Program-made: the position numbers and the translations under genes
Assembly: GCA_905211485.1 (NCBI GenBank)
Contig: CAJMAW010000056.1
Coordinates: 1-19,358 of the forward strand
Direction: 5' to 3'
DNA from: an uncultured Lentisphaeria bacterium
GTDB lineage: Bacteria > Verrucomicrobiota > Lentisphaeria > Victivallales > UBA1829
DNA: 19,358 nt
The notes under the pieces: generated by a model
What the model saw: only the letters and a program-made list of their open reading frames with translations
The model's database searches: none
What the model was told of the DNA's origin: nothing
Shown: positions 1 through 5,640 of the stretch, one piece after another
Layout: each line of letters begins with the position of its first letter
How positions within the stretch are numbered: position 1 is the stretch's first letter

Positions 1-221
1 ATGGTGAGCGTAAAGCCGATGAGACGCAGGATCGTCAAAATGAGCGGCACGCCGAACGGCACGACAAAGAGCGCGGAATCACGGGCGGTCTGGATAAAGT
101 GGCCGGTGGTGCGGAAGTTTTCCGCAATACTGTAATAGAGCTCCGCGTCCGGGCCAAGCTGCACAAAGATGCCCTGCACCGCGCAGCAGAGGAGCGCCGC
201 AAATGTGAGGAACTGTTTCAT
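1..221 (-). CDS. Partial membrane protein, possibly ArnT/PMT-like glycosyltransferase N-terminus
   Basis: The first 73 residues are visible; the rest lies beyond the left edge. The protein starts MKQFLTFAALLCCAVQGIFV, a signal-anchor or first membrane helix. It continues with a polar segment containing GPDAELYYSIAENF, then a second hydrophobic stretch (VVPFGVPLILTILRLIGFTL). A first helix followed by an acidic, aromatic loop resembles the start of dolichyl-phosphate-mannose-type (GT39/ArnT-like) membrane glycosyltransferases, but this is only a resemblance and no catalytic residue can be verified. An AAGGTG ribosome-binding site lies 6 bases before the ATG. The gene lies 50 bases downstream of the pseudopilin-like gene on the same strand with no clear terminator between them, so the two may be co-transcribed. 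High GC at third codon positions supports real coding. Confidence 0.6.
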   Translation of the reverse strand, partial: MKQFLTFAALLCCAVQGIFVQLGPDAELYYSIAENFRTTGHFIQTARDSALFVVPFGVPLILTILRLIGFTLT

Positions 222-271
222 GTTGTTCACCTTTCTCTGTTTTTTATAATTAAGAAATCAAAATCATTCAT

Positions 272-1000
272 TCAGGGATGAGCGGGGAAGAGAGTCGAAT
301 AAAACTCATTTTTCAGGATTTCTCCTCGTGTCGGGCGAATGGAAAGATCCCGGTACAGGACGTTGGAGAGAATCCCTCTCTGATGCGGGGTGCCGATCTG
401 AGGCGTATTTCCCCAGGTCGGGCCCATTGTCCTGTTGAAATACTTCCCATGCCATGCATGAGTTCCTGCCGTTCCATCCAGTCTGATGAATCCGGGTTCC
501 CCCATCAGCATGACTTTATCCGGTTTCGGGACTCTGCTCCGCTTGAAGTATACCAGGTCTCCGTTGAGGGCGTAGCCGGTTCTGCTGCCTGACACATTCA
601 CAGCCTCCCAGGATGCGACCAAAGTGTCACAGCGGTAAATTCCTCTCAGATTGCTTCCGCTGTCCGGGACCGCGTAGCGGATATAATTCCCTGTCTGGCG
701 GTTTGGCATTTCTCCAAGATAGGGGACCAGAAAATAAATCCAGGTAATCGTTGTGGAGCCGCCGCGGTCCCACTCCGGCCAAGTATACATGTCAAGACAC
801 CCCGGAGGTCCGGCGGCTTCGTTGTTGTCCATGGAATAGCACTCGACCGCCGTGCTGAACTGTTTGAGATTGGCAACGCAGCGGATACTTCGCGCGGATT
901 CCCTTGCCATGCTCAGCGCTGGAAGAAGCATCCCCGCCAGTATCGCGATGATCGCGATCACCACCAGCAGCTCAATCAGTGTAAACGGATCTTTTTTCAT
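272..1000 (-). CDS. Type II secretion pseudopilin-like protein (prepilin N-terminal domain, Lentisphaerota type)
   Basis: This 242-residue protein begins MKKDPFTLIELLVVIAIIAI, the hydrophobic class III (type IV pilin/GspG-like) N-terminus with Glu at position 5 of the presumed mature protein. A soluble C-terminal domain ends with PHQRGILSNVLYRDLSIRP, matching the conserved H-x-x-G...NVLxxD block of DUF1559-like pseudopilins. The residue before the expected cleavage point is Pro, not the usual Gly. The frame is open 55 codons further upstream, but I chose the ATG at 1000 because GGAG lies 8 bases before it, the pilin motif begins 5 residues later, and the promoter at 1049-1077 would initiate inside the longer version. 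The protein is expected in the inner membrane or periplasm. The individual function of these highly paralogous proteins is not known. The core of its N-terminal coding segment is nucleotide-identical to that of the gene at 1834. Confidence 0.85.
   Translation of the reverse strand: MKKDPFTLIELLVVIAIIAILAGMLLPALSMARESARSIRCVANLKQFSTAVECYSMDNNEAAGPPGCLDMYTWPEWDRGGSTTITWIYFLVPYLGEMPNRQTGNYIRYAVPDSGSNLRGIYRCDTLVASWEAVNVSGSRTGYALNGDLVYFKRSRVPKPDKVMLMGEPGFIRLDGTAGTHAWHGKYFNRTMGPTWGNTPQIGTPHQRGILSNVLYRDLSIRPTRGEILKNEFYSTLFPAHP
924..967 (-). repeat. 44-bp pseudopilin core repeat, copy 1
   Basis: This segment encodes LVVIAIIAILAGML plus two bases of the first pseudopilin. It is identical base for base, on the opposite strand, to 1918-1961 in the second pseudopilin, including every synonymous position and the uncommon ATA codon. 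It contains the 12-bp palindrome TGATCGCGATCA and a second ATCGCGAT. Confidence 0.9.
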
Positions 1001-1048
1001 TTTCCAGGCTCCAAAAATAAGAGTGAAAAAAATAGAACGTTCAATCAA

Positions 1049-1077
1049 ATTGTACGCCATTCCCCTGTATTTGTCAA
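1049..1077 (-). promoter_or_regulatory. Sigma-70 promoter of the first pseudopilin gene
   Basis: On the minus strand there is TTGACA (1077-1072), a 17-base spacer, then TACAAT (1054-1049). This is a perfect -35, ideal spacing and a one-mismatch -10. Transcription would begin near 1042, about 40 bases before the chosen ATG. An 8-bp palindrome GAACGTTC (1035-1042) lies at the predicted start point and could bind a regulator. Confidence 0.8.
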
Positions 1078-1588
1078 GTATGGAAGAGGAAAAAAAGAGA
1101 TTTTTTTTCTGGAAGGGAATCCGTGAACGGGTCCGAGCGTATATATAACAGAAGAGTTTTATCATCAGGGAAAAACGGATAAAAAAATCGGGGAATGCTT
1201 CTTCAGTTTCATGAAGACTTTGTTTCTACTTCCGGCTATGCGGTGAGCGTCCGCTTTACAGGCGGGGATACAGCAGAGCAGTTCTCATGACAATCAAAGA
1301 AATCAAAGAAATAGGGGAAGAGCATTTCTCGATTCTTTTCCGGCGCGTTGATCCGGCTTCTCCTCCACAAATTCTCATCAGGCATCTGATGGCATGTTGA
1401 ACAAAGGAAAATAATACGGACACGGAGTTTCTTTTGCAAGAAAAGATTTTTTCCAGCACACCCCACTTACGGCTGTTGAGATCCATTCCGATTCAGACTC
1501 TTCCCCGCCCCTTTCCCATTTCTGCAAAAGGGAAGGCAAGCCAAACAGGGGAGACAGGATTTTTTTTTTTAAATGATAAAAATTTGTA
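1078..1588. other. Intergenic stretch between divergent pseudopilin genes
   Basis: About 500 bases with no convincing gene. An 18-base segment at 1147-1164 (AACAGAAGAGTTTTATCA) matches 16 of 18 bases at 1617-1634, directly after the -10 box of the second pseudopilin promoter. Both copies follow an AT-rich -10-like stretch. A pyrimidine/purine hairpin lies at 1507-1537 (CCTTTCCC against GGGAAGG with one bulge). A 37-codon ORF at 1287-1400 (+) begins MTIKEIKEIGEEHF and looks somewhat protein-like, but it has no ribosome-binding site or recognisable family; I do not call it a gene. Confidence 0.5.
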
Positions 1589-1616
1589 TTGACAGGCTGT
1601 TTTTTTTGATTATAAT
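1589..1616 (+). promoter_or_regulatory. Consensus sigma-70 promoter of the second pseudopilin gene
   Basis: TTGACA at 1589-1594, a 16-base spacer, and TATAAT at 1611-1616 match the sigma-70 consensus at all 12 positions. Transcription would begin near 1623, giving an untranslated leader of about 210 bases before the start at 1834. That leader holds a short ORF and one arm of the inverted repeat. Confidence 0.85.
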
Positions 1617-1704
1617 AACAGAAAAGTCTTATCAATAACGTCCGTCTCCATGGATAAGGGGCATGGCAAAAGCATTTCACCTGTTTTCAAACGAAGGAAA
1701 GGAG

Positions 1705-1779
1705 ATGAAAGAGAAAAACAGGAGGGGTCGGCCGGGAAGAAAAGTGAGTATTTTTCATTATCTTTGTCGCATAACATAG
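1705..1779 (+). CDS. Possible 24-residue leader peptide
   Basis: A short ORF in the leader of the second pseudopilin begins ATG after a purine-rich AAGGAAAGGAG stretch. It encodes MKEKNRRGRPGRKVSIFHYL and four further residues. The RRGRPGRK segment is basic and contains an AT-hook-like GRP core. The TAG stop falls inside the first palindrome (1773-1787), in the same frame as the downstream pseudopilin. It could be a regulatory leader peptide or the remains of the 5' end of a longer reading frame. The ribosome-binding site sits very close to the ATG, and no homolog is recognised. Confidence 0.25.
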   Translation: MKEKNRRGRPGRKVSIFHYLCRIT

Positions 1780-1788
1780 GTTATGTTG
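1768..1788 (+). repeat. 21-bp inverted repeat, left arm (palindromic, operator-like)
   Basis: This arm is exactly the reverse complement of 1875-1895. Its core is AACATA-GGT-TATGTT (1773-1787), itself a palindrome with a 3-base centre. It lies in the pseudopilin leader. Symmetric hexamers with a short centre are typical of operators for dimeric helix-turn-helix regulators. Core centres of the two arms are 103 bp apart, close to a whole number of helical turns. Confidence 0.75.
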
Positions 1789-1833
1789 CGTTTCACGGAT
1801 ATAGAATCAAAAAGGAGAAAAGGAGATCAGAAG

Positions 1834-2622
1834 ATGAGAAGGAGAGCAAGGAATATCGAAAAAATAAAATTACACAACATAACCTATGTTATGCGTCGTT
1901 TTACGCTGATCGAACTTCTGGTGGTGATCGCGATCATCGCGATACTGGCGGGGATGCTTCTGCCCGCTCTGGGAGCGGCAAAAGCCAAGGCTCAGGAAAT
2001 CAGCTGCAAAAGCAACATGAAACAGATCGGGACTTATATCTATATGTATGGATCGGATTTCCAGCGTCTGATGCTTCGGACCTCCTATGGCGCACCATAC
2101 GGGAATGATGAAAACACAGTCGTGGTCCCACTGCTGATTTTCAAGAGTGTGGGATATTCTGACAATACAAAAACCTGGCATTGCCCTCTGATCTGGGGAA
2201 TGGCCAGCAAGAGTATGGGCGACTTCTCAAAATCCATGACCCTTTTCACCGATTACGGACAGTCCTATGCGGCCAATCTTCATTATTTCGGCCCCAGCGG
2301 CAAAAACTATGAACGTTACAGCGACGGTGTCCTGTATGCGGACGGATCAGGCTGCAATCTGGGCAAAGCCTACGACTATGTCCATACGAATTTCAGGCAC
2401 GGCCCCTCTCCGATGGTGAAAGAGTTCGGCGGATGGCCTCTCCTCGGGCATGTCGGCTCGGAAATCGGATACGGAACAGCCAACGCTCTGATGGCGGATG
2501 CGTCCGTCACTCAGTTCACGGCGCAGGCCAGAGATGATTTCTACGATAATTATATGGCCACGGTCAAAATCGCCGAAGGCGACCATCATGAAAGCATCTG
2601 CTCTTCCGAATGCGCTCTTTAA
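1834..2622 (+). CDS. Type II secretion pseudopilin-like protein (prepilin N-terminal domain)
   Basis: This 262-residue protein carries MRRFTLIELLVVIAIIAI at residues 20-37, the class III prepilin N-terminus, followed by a soluble domain. That domain includes the conserved RHGPSP and ANALMADASV blocks of DUF1559-like pseudopilins. The ending HHESICSSECAL has two Cys three residues apart. I chose ATG 1834 because AGGAGA lies 7 bases before it, giving a basic 19-residue leader ahead of the pilin motif. ATG 1891 would give a canonical short leader but has no ribosome-binding site and lies inside the inverted repeat. ATG 1783 also lies in frame. The residue before the expected cleavage point is Arg instead of Gly. 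The gene has its own consensus promoter (1589) and a terminator, so it is probably monocistronic. Its specific role is unknown. Confidence 0.85.
   Translation: MRRRARNIEKIKLHNITYVMRRFTLIELLVVIAIIAILAGMLLPALGAAKAKAQEISCKSNMKQIGTYIYMYGSDFQRLMLRTSYGAPYGNDENTVVVPLLIFKSVGYSDNTKTWHCPLIWGMASKSMGDFSKSMTLFTDYGQSYAANLHYFGPSGKNYERYSDGVLYADGSGCNLGKAYDYVHTNFRHGPSPMVKEFGGWPLLGHVGSEIGYGTANALMADASVTQFTAQARDDFYDNYMATVKIAEGDHHESICSSECAL
1875..1895 (-). repeat. 21-bp inverted repeat, right arm
   Basis: Exact reverse complement of 1768-1788, with core AACATA-ACC-TATGTT (1876-1890). It overlaps the alternative ATG at 1891, immediately before the pilin motif. In RNA the two arms could pair into a 21-bp stem around an 86-base loop holding the 1834 start. 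Alternatively, each arm could bind a regulator in DNA. Confidence 0.75.
1918..1961 (+). repeat. 44-bp pseudopilin core repeat, copy 2
   Basis: Identical, in inverted orientation, to 924-967. Flanking codons for the same amino acids differ (for example CTT against CTG for the preceding Leu), so identity stops sharply at the edges of the hydrophobic core. Confidence 0.9.
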
Positions 2623-2644
2623 AAAAAAATTGAGCGAGTTTTTT
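2613..2644 (+). terminator. Intrinsic terminator of the second pseudopilin
   Basis: CGCTC (2613-2617) pairs with GAGCG (2632-2636) across an A-rich loop, followed by a run of six T (2639-2644). The TAA stop codon (2620-2622) lies in the loop. The stem is short, so the strength is uncertain. Confidence 0.5.
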
Positions 2645-2724
2645 CTTCTGAATGAACAGTTTTTTTCCTCTCTTTTTCCTTCCCCTTCCTTCCCGGACGG
2701 CATTCCTTGAACAACTCATTTTCA

Positions 2725-2747
2725 TTCCCATTCCGGTGAGAAGGGAA
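2725..2747 (+). repeat. Pyrimidine/CCGG/purine hairpin, copy a
   Basis: TTCCC (2725-2729) pairs with GGGAA (2743-2747) around a loop containing TTCCGGTGAGAA. A larger imperfect stem is possible between the pyrimidine tract at about 2655-2695 and the purine tract at 2740-2770. The core is very similar to 5547-5569. It lies just upstream of the gene at 2816. Confidence 0.45.
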
Positions 2748-2815
2748 AAAAGGAGAGAAAAGAAGGAAGCCTATTTTTTTATCTGACAAAAGAGAAAAAA
2801 AGGAGAATCATCCCC

Positions 2816-3487
2816 ATGTCCACCATCGCTTTCCTTACAGGAATCATTCTTGGCGCACTCTGCATCTTTTTCGGGAAGCGGCGCAACAGTGCAGTCCTTC
2901 TGAGTTGCGGAGCATTGCTTGGACTTGGCATCTGTGCCTGGTATTTTTACAGTATGAGCAGCACTTTCCGGCAGAGCAAAGCCAGAACAGGAGCCGAAAA
3001 TCAGTTCCACGCCGAAGCGTACGCTCTTGCCGCGGCATTGAAAGAGACGGCAGGGGGAAGCGGAGGGAAAATCCTGATTCTGGGAGTCACGCCTCCGGAA
3101 GAAATGGATTCCTATATTGCCATTCTCCGCGAAAACGGAGTGGAAAATACGGAATATGTTCAGGTGTTTGAAACTGTTCCGATCGGAGTTCCCCCGAATA
3201 CGCGTCTGAAACGGATCAGAAGCGCAATGGAACAGGTCCCGGACGCCCGGATCATTGTCGCCATGGGCCCCGGAGTCCTTCTGAATAAAGACTGTTCCCG
3301 CCTCTTCGGCAAAGAGAAAAAAGCCGTCCAGACCGGTTCCACTGTGGATGGAGAGCTTTGGGAAAAAGGAATCATCGCCGCCCATGTCAAGGTGAAAGGG
3401 AGTGTTTCGCAGTCGGATCTTTCCCGGGATCCGGGAAAAGCCGCCCTGCAGGGATATGAGATCATCAAGCCGCAGCCTTCACTTTGA
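2816..3487 (+). CDS. Membrane-anchored hypothetical protein
   Basis: The 223-residue protein is of unknown function. Two hydrophobic segments at about residues 3-19 and 26-46 form an N-terminal hairpin anchor. The remaining 175 residues are soluble and alternate beta and alpha elements: KILILGVTPPEEMDSYIAIL, then a region of Arg-rich helix, then ARIIVAMGPGVLL. Together they suggest a Rossmann-like alpha/beta fold, possibly a receiver-like or substrate-binding domain; no catalytic motif is visible. The start is supported by AAAGGAGA about 9 bases before the ATG. The gene stands alone, between the pseudopilin terminator and a convergent nitroreductase-like gene. I recognise no family. Confidence 0.75.
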   Translation: MSTIAFLTGIILGALCIFFGKRRNSAVLLSCGALLGLGICAWYFYSMSSTFRQSKARTGAENQFHAEAYALAAALKETAGGSGGKILILGVTPPEEMDSYIAILRENGVENTEYVQVFETVPIGVPPNTRLKRIRSAMEQVPDARIIVAMGPGVLLNKDCSRLFGKEKKAVQTGSTVDGELWEKGIIAAHVKVKGSVSQSDLSRDPGKAALQGYEIIKPQPSL

Positions 3488-3496
3488 ACGACTCCG

Positions 3497-3514
3497 TCCC
3501 AGGGAAACCTGGGA
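3497..3514. terminator. Hairpin between convergent genes
   Basis: TCCCAGG (3497-3503) and CCTGGGA (3508-3514) form a perfect 7-bp stem closed by a GAAA tetraloop, a very stable GNRA fold. It lies 9 bases after the stop of the gene at 2816 and before the stop of the minus-strand nitroreductase. There is no T run on either side, so it may protect 3' ends or act in both directions instead of being a classic intrinsic terminator. Confidence 0.45.
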
Positions 3515-3537
3515 TGCACGGACACAAGCCCCGGAAC

Positions 3538-4176
3538 TTACTCTTTCGGATATCCCACGGGCTGGCAGAGCTGAATCTGCATCTGGGCAGGCAGCCCCAG
3601 GGCTTTTGCCAGAGCGTCGCGGTCCACCATGGCGCAGACCACTGTGGAAAGACCTTCCGATGCACAGAAAAGATACACGTTCTGACTGATGTAACCGGCA
3701 TGGTTGGCCGGATAGAAGATTTTGTCGCGGTCGCTGGAGAATTTGGAGGTGTCGGAAACATAGGCGATGGCCGCGGAGGCCGAGCGGAACATTCCGGACT
3801 GCTTCCCGAATTCGCCTCTCAGATCCTTTTCGCTGACAAGTTTCAGAGAATGCGTGGCCGGTTCATACAGATACGTTCCGTCTGGAAGCGCCACATAGAG
3901 ATACATGTCCTGGAGATTTCTGGCGGTGGGTGCGGTATGACGTCCGTCCGGACGGTTGACTCCGTAAGCCGCATAGAGCAGATTGGAAAGGGTCTGCATG
4001 TCCATTTTTTTATTTTCATCGTAGGCTCTGGCGCTTTTCCGCTCGGTCAGGACCTGCATCAAAGGTTTCCCTCCGTTTTTATCCGGCGGCGGCAGACTGC
4101 GCGTGCTTTCCGCTCCGATTGCCGTGACTGCGAAAAGAATGCCGAAACAAAGCAGACCGATCTTTTTCATGTCCAT
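3538..4176 (-). CDS. Exported SagB-type nitroreductase-family oxidoreductase
   Basis: The 212-residue protein begins with a Sec signal peptide (MDMKKIGLLCFGILFAVTAI, probable cleavage after AIGA). The remainder is a SagB/ThcOx-like nitroreductase domain. It has RKSARAYDENKKM, the Arg-Ser-x-Arg FMN phosphate-binding region, then HTAPTARNLQD, the P-[ST]-A-x-N-x-Q-like flavin motif, and finally SEGLSTVVCAMVDRDAL and the C-terminal QLCQPVGYPK. This family uses FMN to oxidise or reduce small substrates; SagB itself oxidises azolines in peptide maturation. No peptide-modification partner lies nearby, so the substrate is unknown. The frame is open 66 codons further upstream, but GGGAG just before ATG 4176 and the signal peptide fix the start there. 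There is no lipobox, so it is probably free in the periplasm. Divergent from the AraC-type regulator. Confidence 0.82.
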   Translation of the reverse strand: MDMKKIGLLCFGILFAVTAIGAESTRSLPPPDKNGGKPLMQVLTERKSARAYDENKKMDMQTLSNLLYAAYGVNRPDGRHTAPTARNLQDMYLYVALPDGTYLYEPATHSLKLVSEKDLRGEFGKQSGMFRSASAAIAYVSDTSKFSSDRDKIFYPANHAGYISQNVYLFCASEGLSTVVCAMVDRDALAKALGLPAQMQIQLCQPVGYPKE

Positions 4177-4235
4177 CCTGACTCCCTTTCCTGAAATTTG
4201 TTTTTTTGGGGGTGTTCTCTGACCTGTTTCCCAGA

Positions 4236-4370
4236 TTTCCCCGGGAAAGCGGCTTCCGGCGCGCCTGATACTGCCTGAGCGGTGATGAAACACCTTTTTC
4301 TTAGACAGCGGAAAAAAGAGAAATGTTCCACGCGCGGATGAAAAAATTCCCGGGAATGATTCCCGGGATT
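4236..4370. promoter_or_regulatory. Palindrome cluster between the nitroreductase and AraC genes
   Basis: Three related palindromes lie in the 305-base divergent gap. They are TTTCCC-C-GGGAAA (4236-4248), ATTCCCGGGAAT (4346-4357) and ATTCCCGGGATT (4359-4370). The last two form a direct repeat with 13-base spacing, compatible with side-by-side protein binding on one DNA face or with an RNA hairpin. Being between a regulator and a divergent gene, they are candidate operators. No clear -35/-10 pair was seen for either gene, and TCCCGGGA words are common in this DNA, including inside genes. Confidence 0.4.
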
Positions 4371-4481
4371 GCATTTTTCCGGAGCGGGTGGTATTTTCCC
4401 GTGGAAAGAAGGACGGAAAAACGCTTCGGGAGACGCGGAAACGGGGGGAAAAAAGACCCCGGGAGGAAGGGAAAAGATTTC

Positions 4482-5336
4482 ATGGGACATTTTTTTCACT
4501 GCCGTGTGGTGTGCCGGCCGGAACCCTGTGTGCTTCCACCCTGGCCGCTCCCCTTTTTCCCGCGCTCAGCGGGGACAACGGAATCCGGATTCGAGAGCGA
4601 GGAACATCCGGGAGCGCCTTTTGTCCAGCTGAACTGGTGTGTTTCCGGCAGGGGATCCGTCCGCTGCGGAGAGGAGAAATTCCTGGCCGGGGAAGGGGAC
4701 TTTTTCTATTCTCTTCCTGGGGAGCTGCGGAGAAATGAATCCTGCAGCGAATTCTGGAAAGTCCGCTGGATCGTTTTCGACGGACCGGGGGCGGAGGAAT
4801 TCCTCCGCGCATACGCCTTCCCGAGGCTGATCCGGGGGGCGGGAAGCTGTCCGGACAGGCTGTTTGATGAATTTGAACTCGGTTTGAGGGAAAACACCCT
4901 TCCCTCCATGCGCCGTCTGATCGCTGTTCTGTCGGAAATTCTGGCGCTTGCGGGGGGATGGGGAAGAAGAGAAGAGGGAAGGACGGCGCAGGATCTCTCC
5001 GCAGACGCCAGACTGGTCCGCCGCTTTCTGAATTTTGTCCGTGAACATCATGCCCGCGGAGATCTGGACGTGAATGCCATTGCCGAAACGCTGGGCGTGC
5101 ACCGTTCCACACTTTCGCGCGCAGTTGCGGAGAAGCTTTCGATACCTCCTGGGAAGTATCTGACCCAGTTGCGCGTGCAGCATGCGCTTTCGCTCCTGCG
5201 CGGGACGGACCTGTCGGTCCGCGAAGCTGCCTGGGAAAGCGGTTTTTCCGACATCCGTTCCTTTTCCCGCCTGATCCGCCGGGCGACGGGAATGAGTCCC
5301 GGCGAATTCCGCAGAGGCAGAGGGGGAGGGGTTTGA
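4482..5336 (+). CDS. AraC-family transcriptional regulator
   Basis: The 284-residue protein has the two-part AraC layout. An N-terminal cupin-like sensing domain contains QLNWCVSGRGSVRCGEEKFL and GEGDFFYSLPGELR, matching the AraC-binding beta-barrel that senses sugars. The C-terminal DNA-binding domain (about residues 180-280) has helix-turn-helix 1 (DVNAIAETLGVHRSTLSRAV), helix-turn-helix 2 (SVREAAWESGFSDIRSFSRL) and the hallmark ending ATGMSPGEFRR. The frame is open 53 codons upstream, but that part is Gly/Lys/Arg-rich and unlike the family. ATG 4482, preceded by AGGAAGG, gives the normal length. It probably regulates itself or the divergent exported nitroreductase; the effector is unknown. 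Confidence 0.88.
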   Translation: MGHFFHCRVVCRPEPCVLPPWPLPFFPRSAGTTESGFESEEHPGAPFVQLNWCVSGRGSVRCGEEKFLAGEGDFFYSLPGELRRNESCSEFWKVRWIVFDGPGAEEFLRAYAFPRLIRGAGSCPDRLFDEFELGLRENTLPSMRRLIAVLSEILALAGGWGRREEGRTAQDLSADARLVRRFLNFVREHHARGDLDVNAIAETLGVHRSTLSRAVAEKLSIPPGKYLTQLRVQHALSLLRGTDLSVREAAWESGFSDIRSFSRLIRRATGMSPGEFRRGRGGGV

Positions 5337-5349
5337 AGAAAATCCCCTT

Positions 5350-5381
5350 CCGGATGAGACCTGCCTTCCAGTCTCATCCGG
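5350..5381. terminator. Strong hairpin after the AraC gene
   Basis: CCGGATGAGAC (5350-5360) and GTCTCATCCGG (5371-5381) form a perfect 11-bp stem with a 10-base loop, 13 bases after the regulator's stop codon. There is no adjacent T run on the plus strand. On the minus strand it is followed by a short T-rich stretch and contains the stop codon of the gene remnant at 5374-5487. It probably ends transcription from one or both sides. Confidence 0.55.
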
Positions 5382-5487
5382 GCAACAAATTACGTGAAAA
5401 TGCGCGGAGCACATATTTCACGAGGTCAAGGTCCGTGACCTTGTCGCGGTCCAGCGGCGAGACGCTGGTCGTGCGGAGCACGAAATC
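5374..5487 (-). pseudogene. Tail of a lost or truncated gene
   Basis: Reading the minus strand from just after an in-frame TAA (5490-5488) gives 37 codons encoding DFVLRTTSVSPLDRDKVTDL followed by DLVKYVLRAFSRNLLPG, then TGA inside the hairpin at 5350-5381. The first 20 or so codons end almost entirely in G or C, as in the real genes here. The tail is followed directly by a terminator-like hairpin, as at a normal gene end. The upstream side is abruptly AT-rich (5488-5545), so the body of the gene seems to have been deleted. The family is not recognised. A 35-residue gene starting at GTG 5481 is possible but has no ribosome-binding site. Confidence 0.4.
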
Positions 5488-5640
5488 TTAAATAAAAAAT
5501 AAAAAAAGCATAAAGGCTGCTCGCCCCATAGTTATAGTATAATACATTCCCCGTCCGGAGAGAAGGGGAGAAGTTGATGGGGTGGAGGAAGAGGGATGAG
5601 GAGGATGCCGCTTGACTTTGACTTGAAGAAAGCGCTTCGT
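5488..5640. other. AT-rich gap with a CCGG-loop hairpin (copy e)
   Basis: The AT-rich stretch reads on the minus strand as a T-rich tail. A TATAAT word at 5538-5543 (+) has no convincing -35. TTCCCC (5547-5552) can pair with the GGGGA at 5565-5569 around a GTCCGGAGAGAA loop, closely resembling 2725-2747. No gene is seen. Confidence 0.4.

Noticed and set aside
1287..1400. A 37-codon ORF beginning MTIKEIKEIGEEHF
   Set aside because: Protein-like start but no ribosome-binding site, promoter or recognised family; the tandem ATCAAAGAA makes the start low-complexity.
3420..3438. A 19-base perfect palindrome, TTTCCCGG-GAT-CCGGGAAA
   Set aside because: It lies inside the coding region of the gene at 2816, and CCCGGG words are frequent in this DNA, so an operator role is not supported.
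4323..4481. N-terminal extension of the AraC gene to 4323
   Set aside because: The 53 extra residues are Gly/Lys/Arg-rich and start over the palindrome cluster; the family length and ribosome-binding site favour 4482.
5538..5543. TATAAT word as a rightward promoter
   Set aside because: No -35 at a workable distance and no gene downstream on the plus strand.
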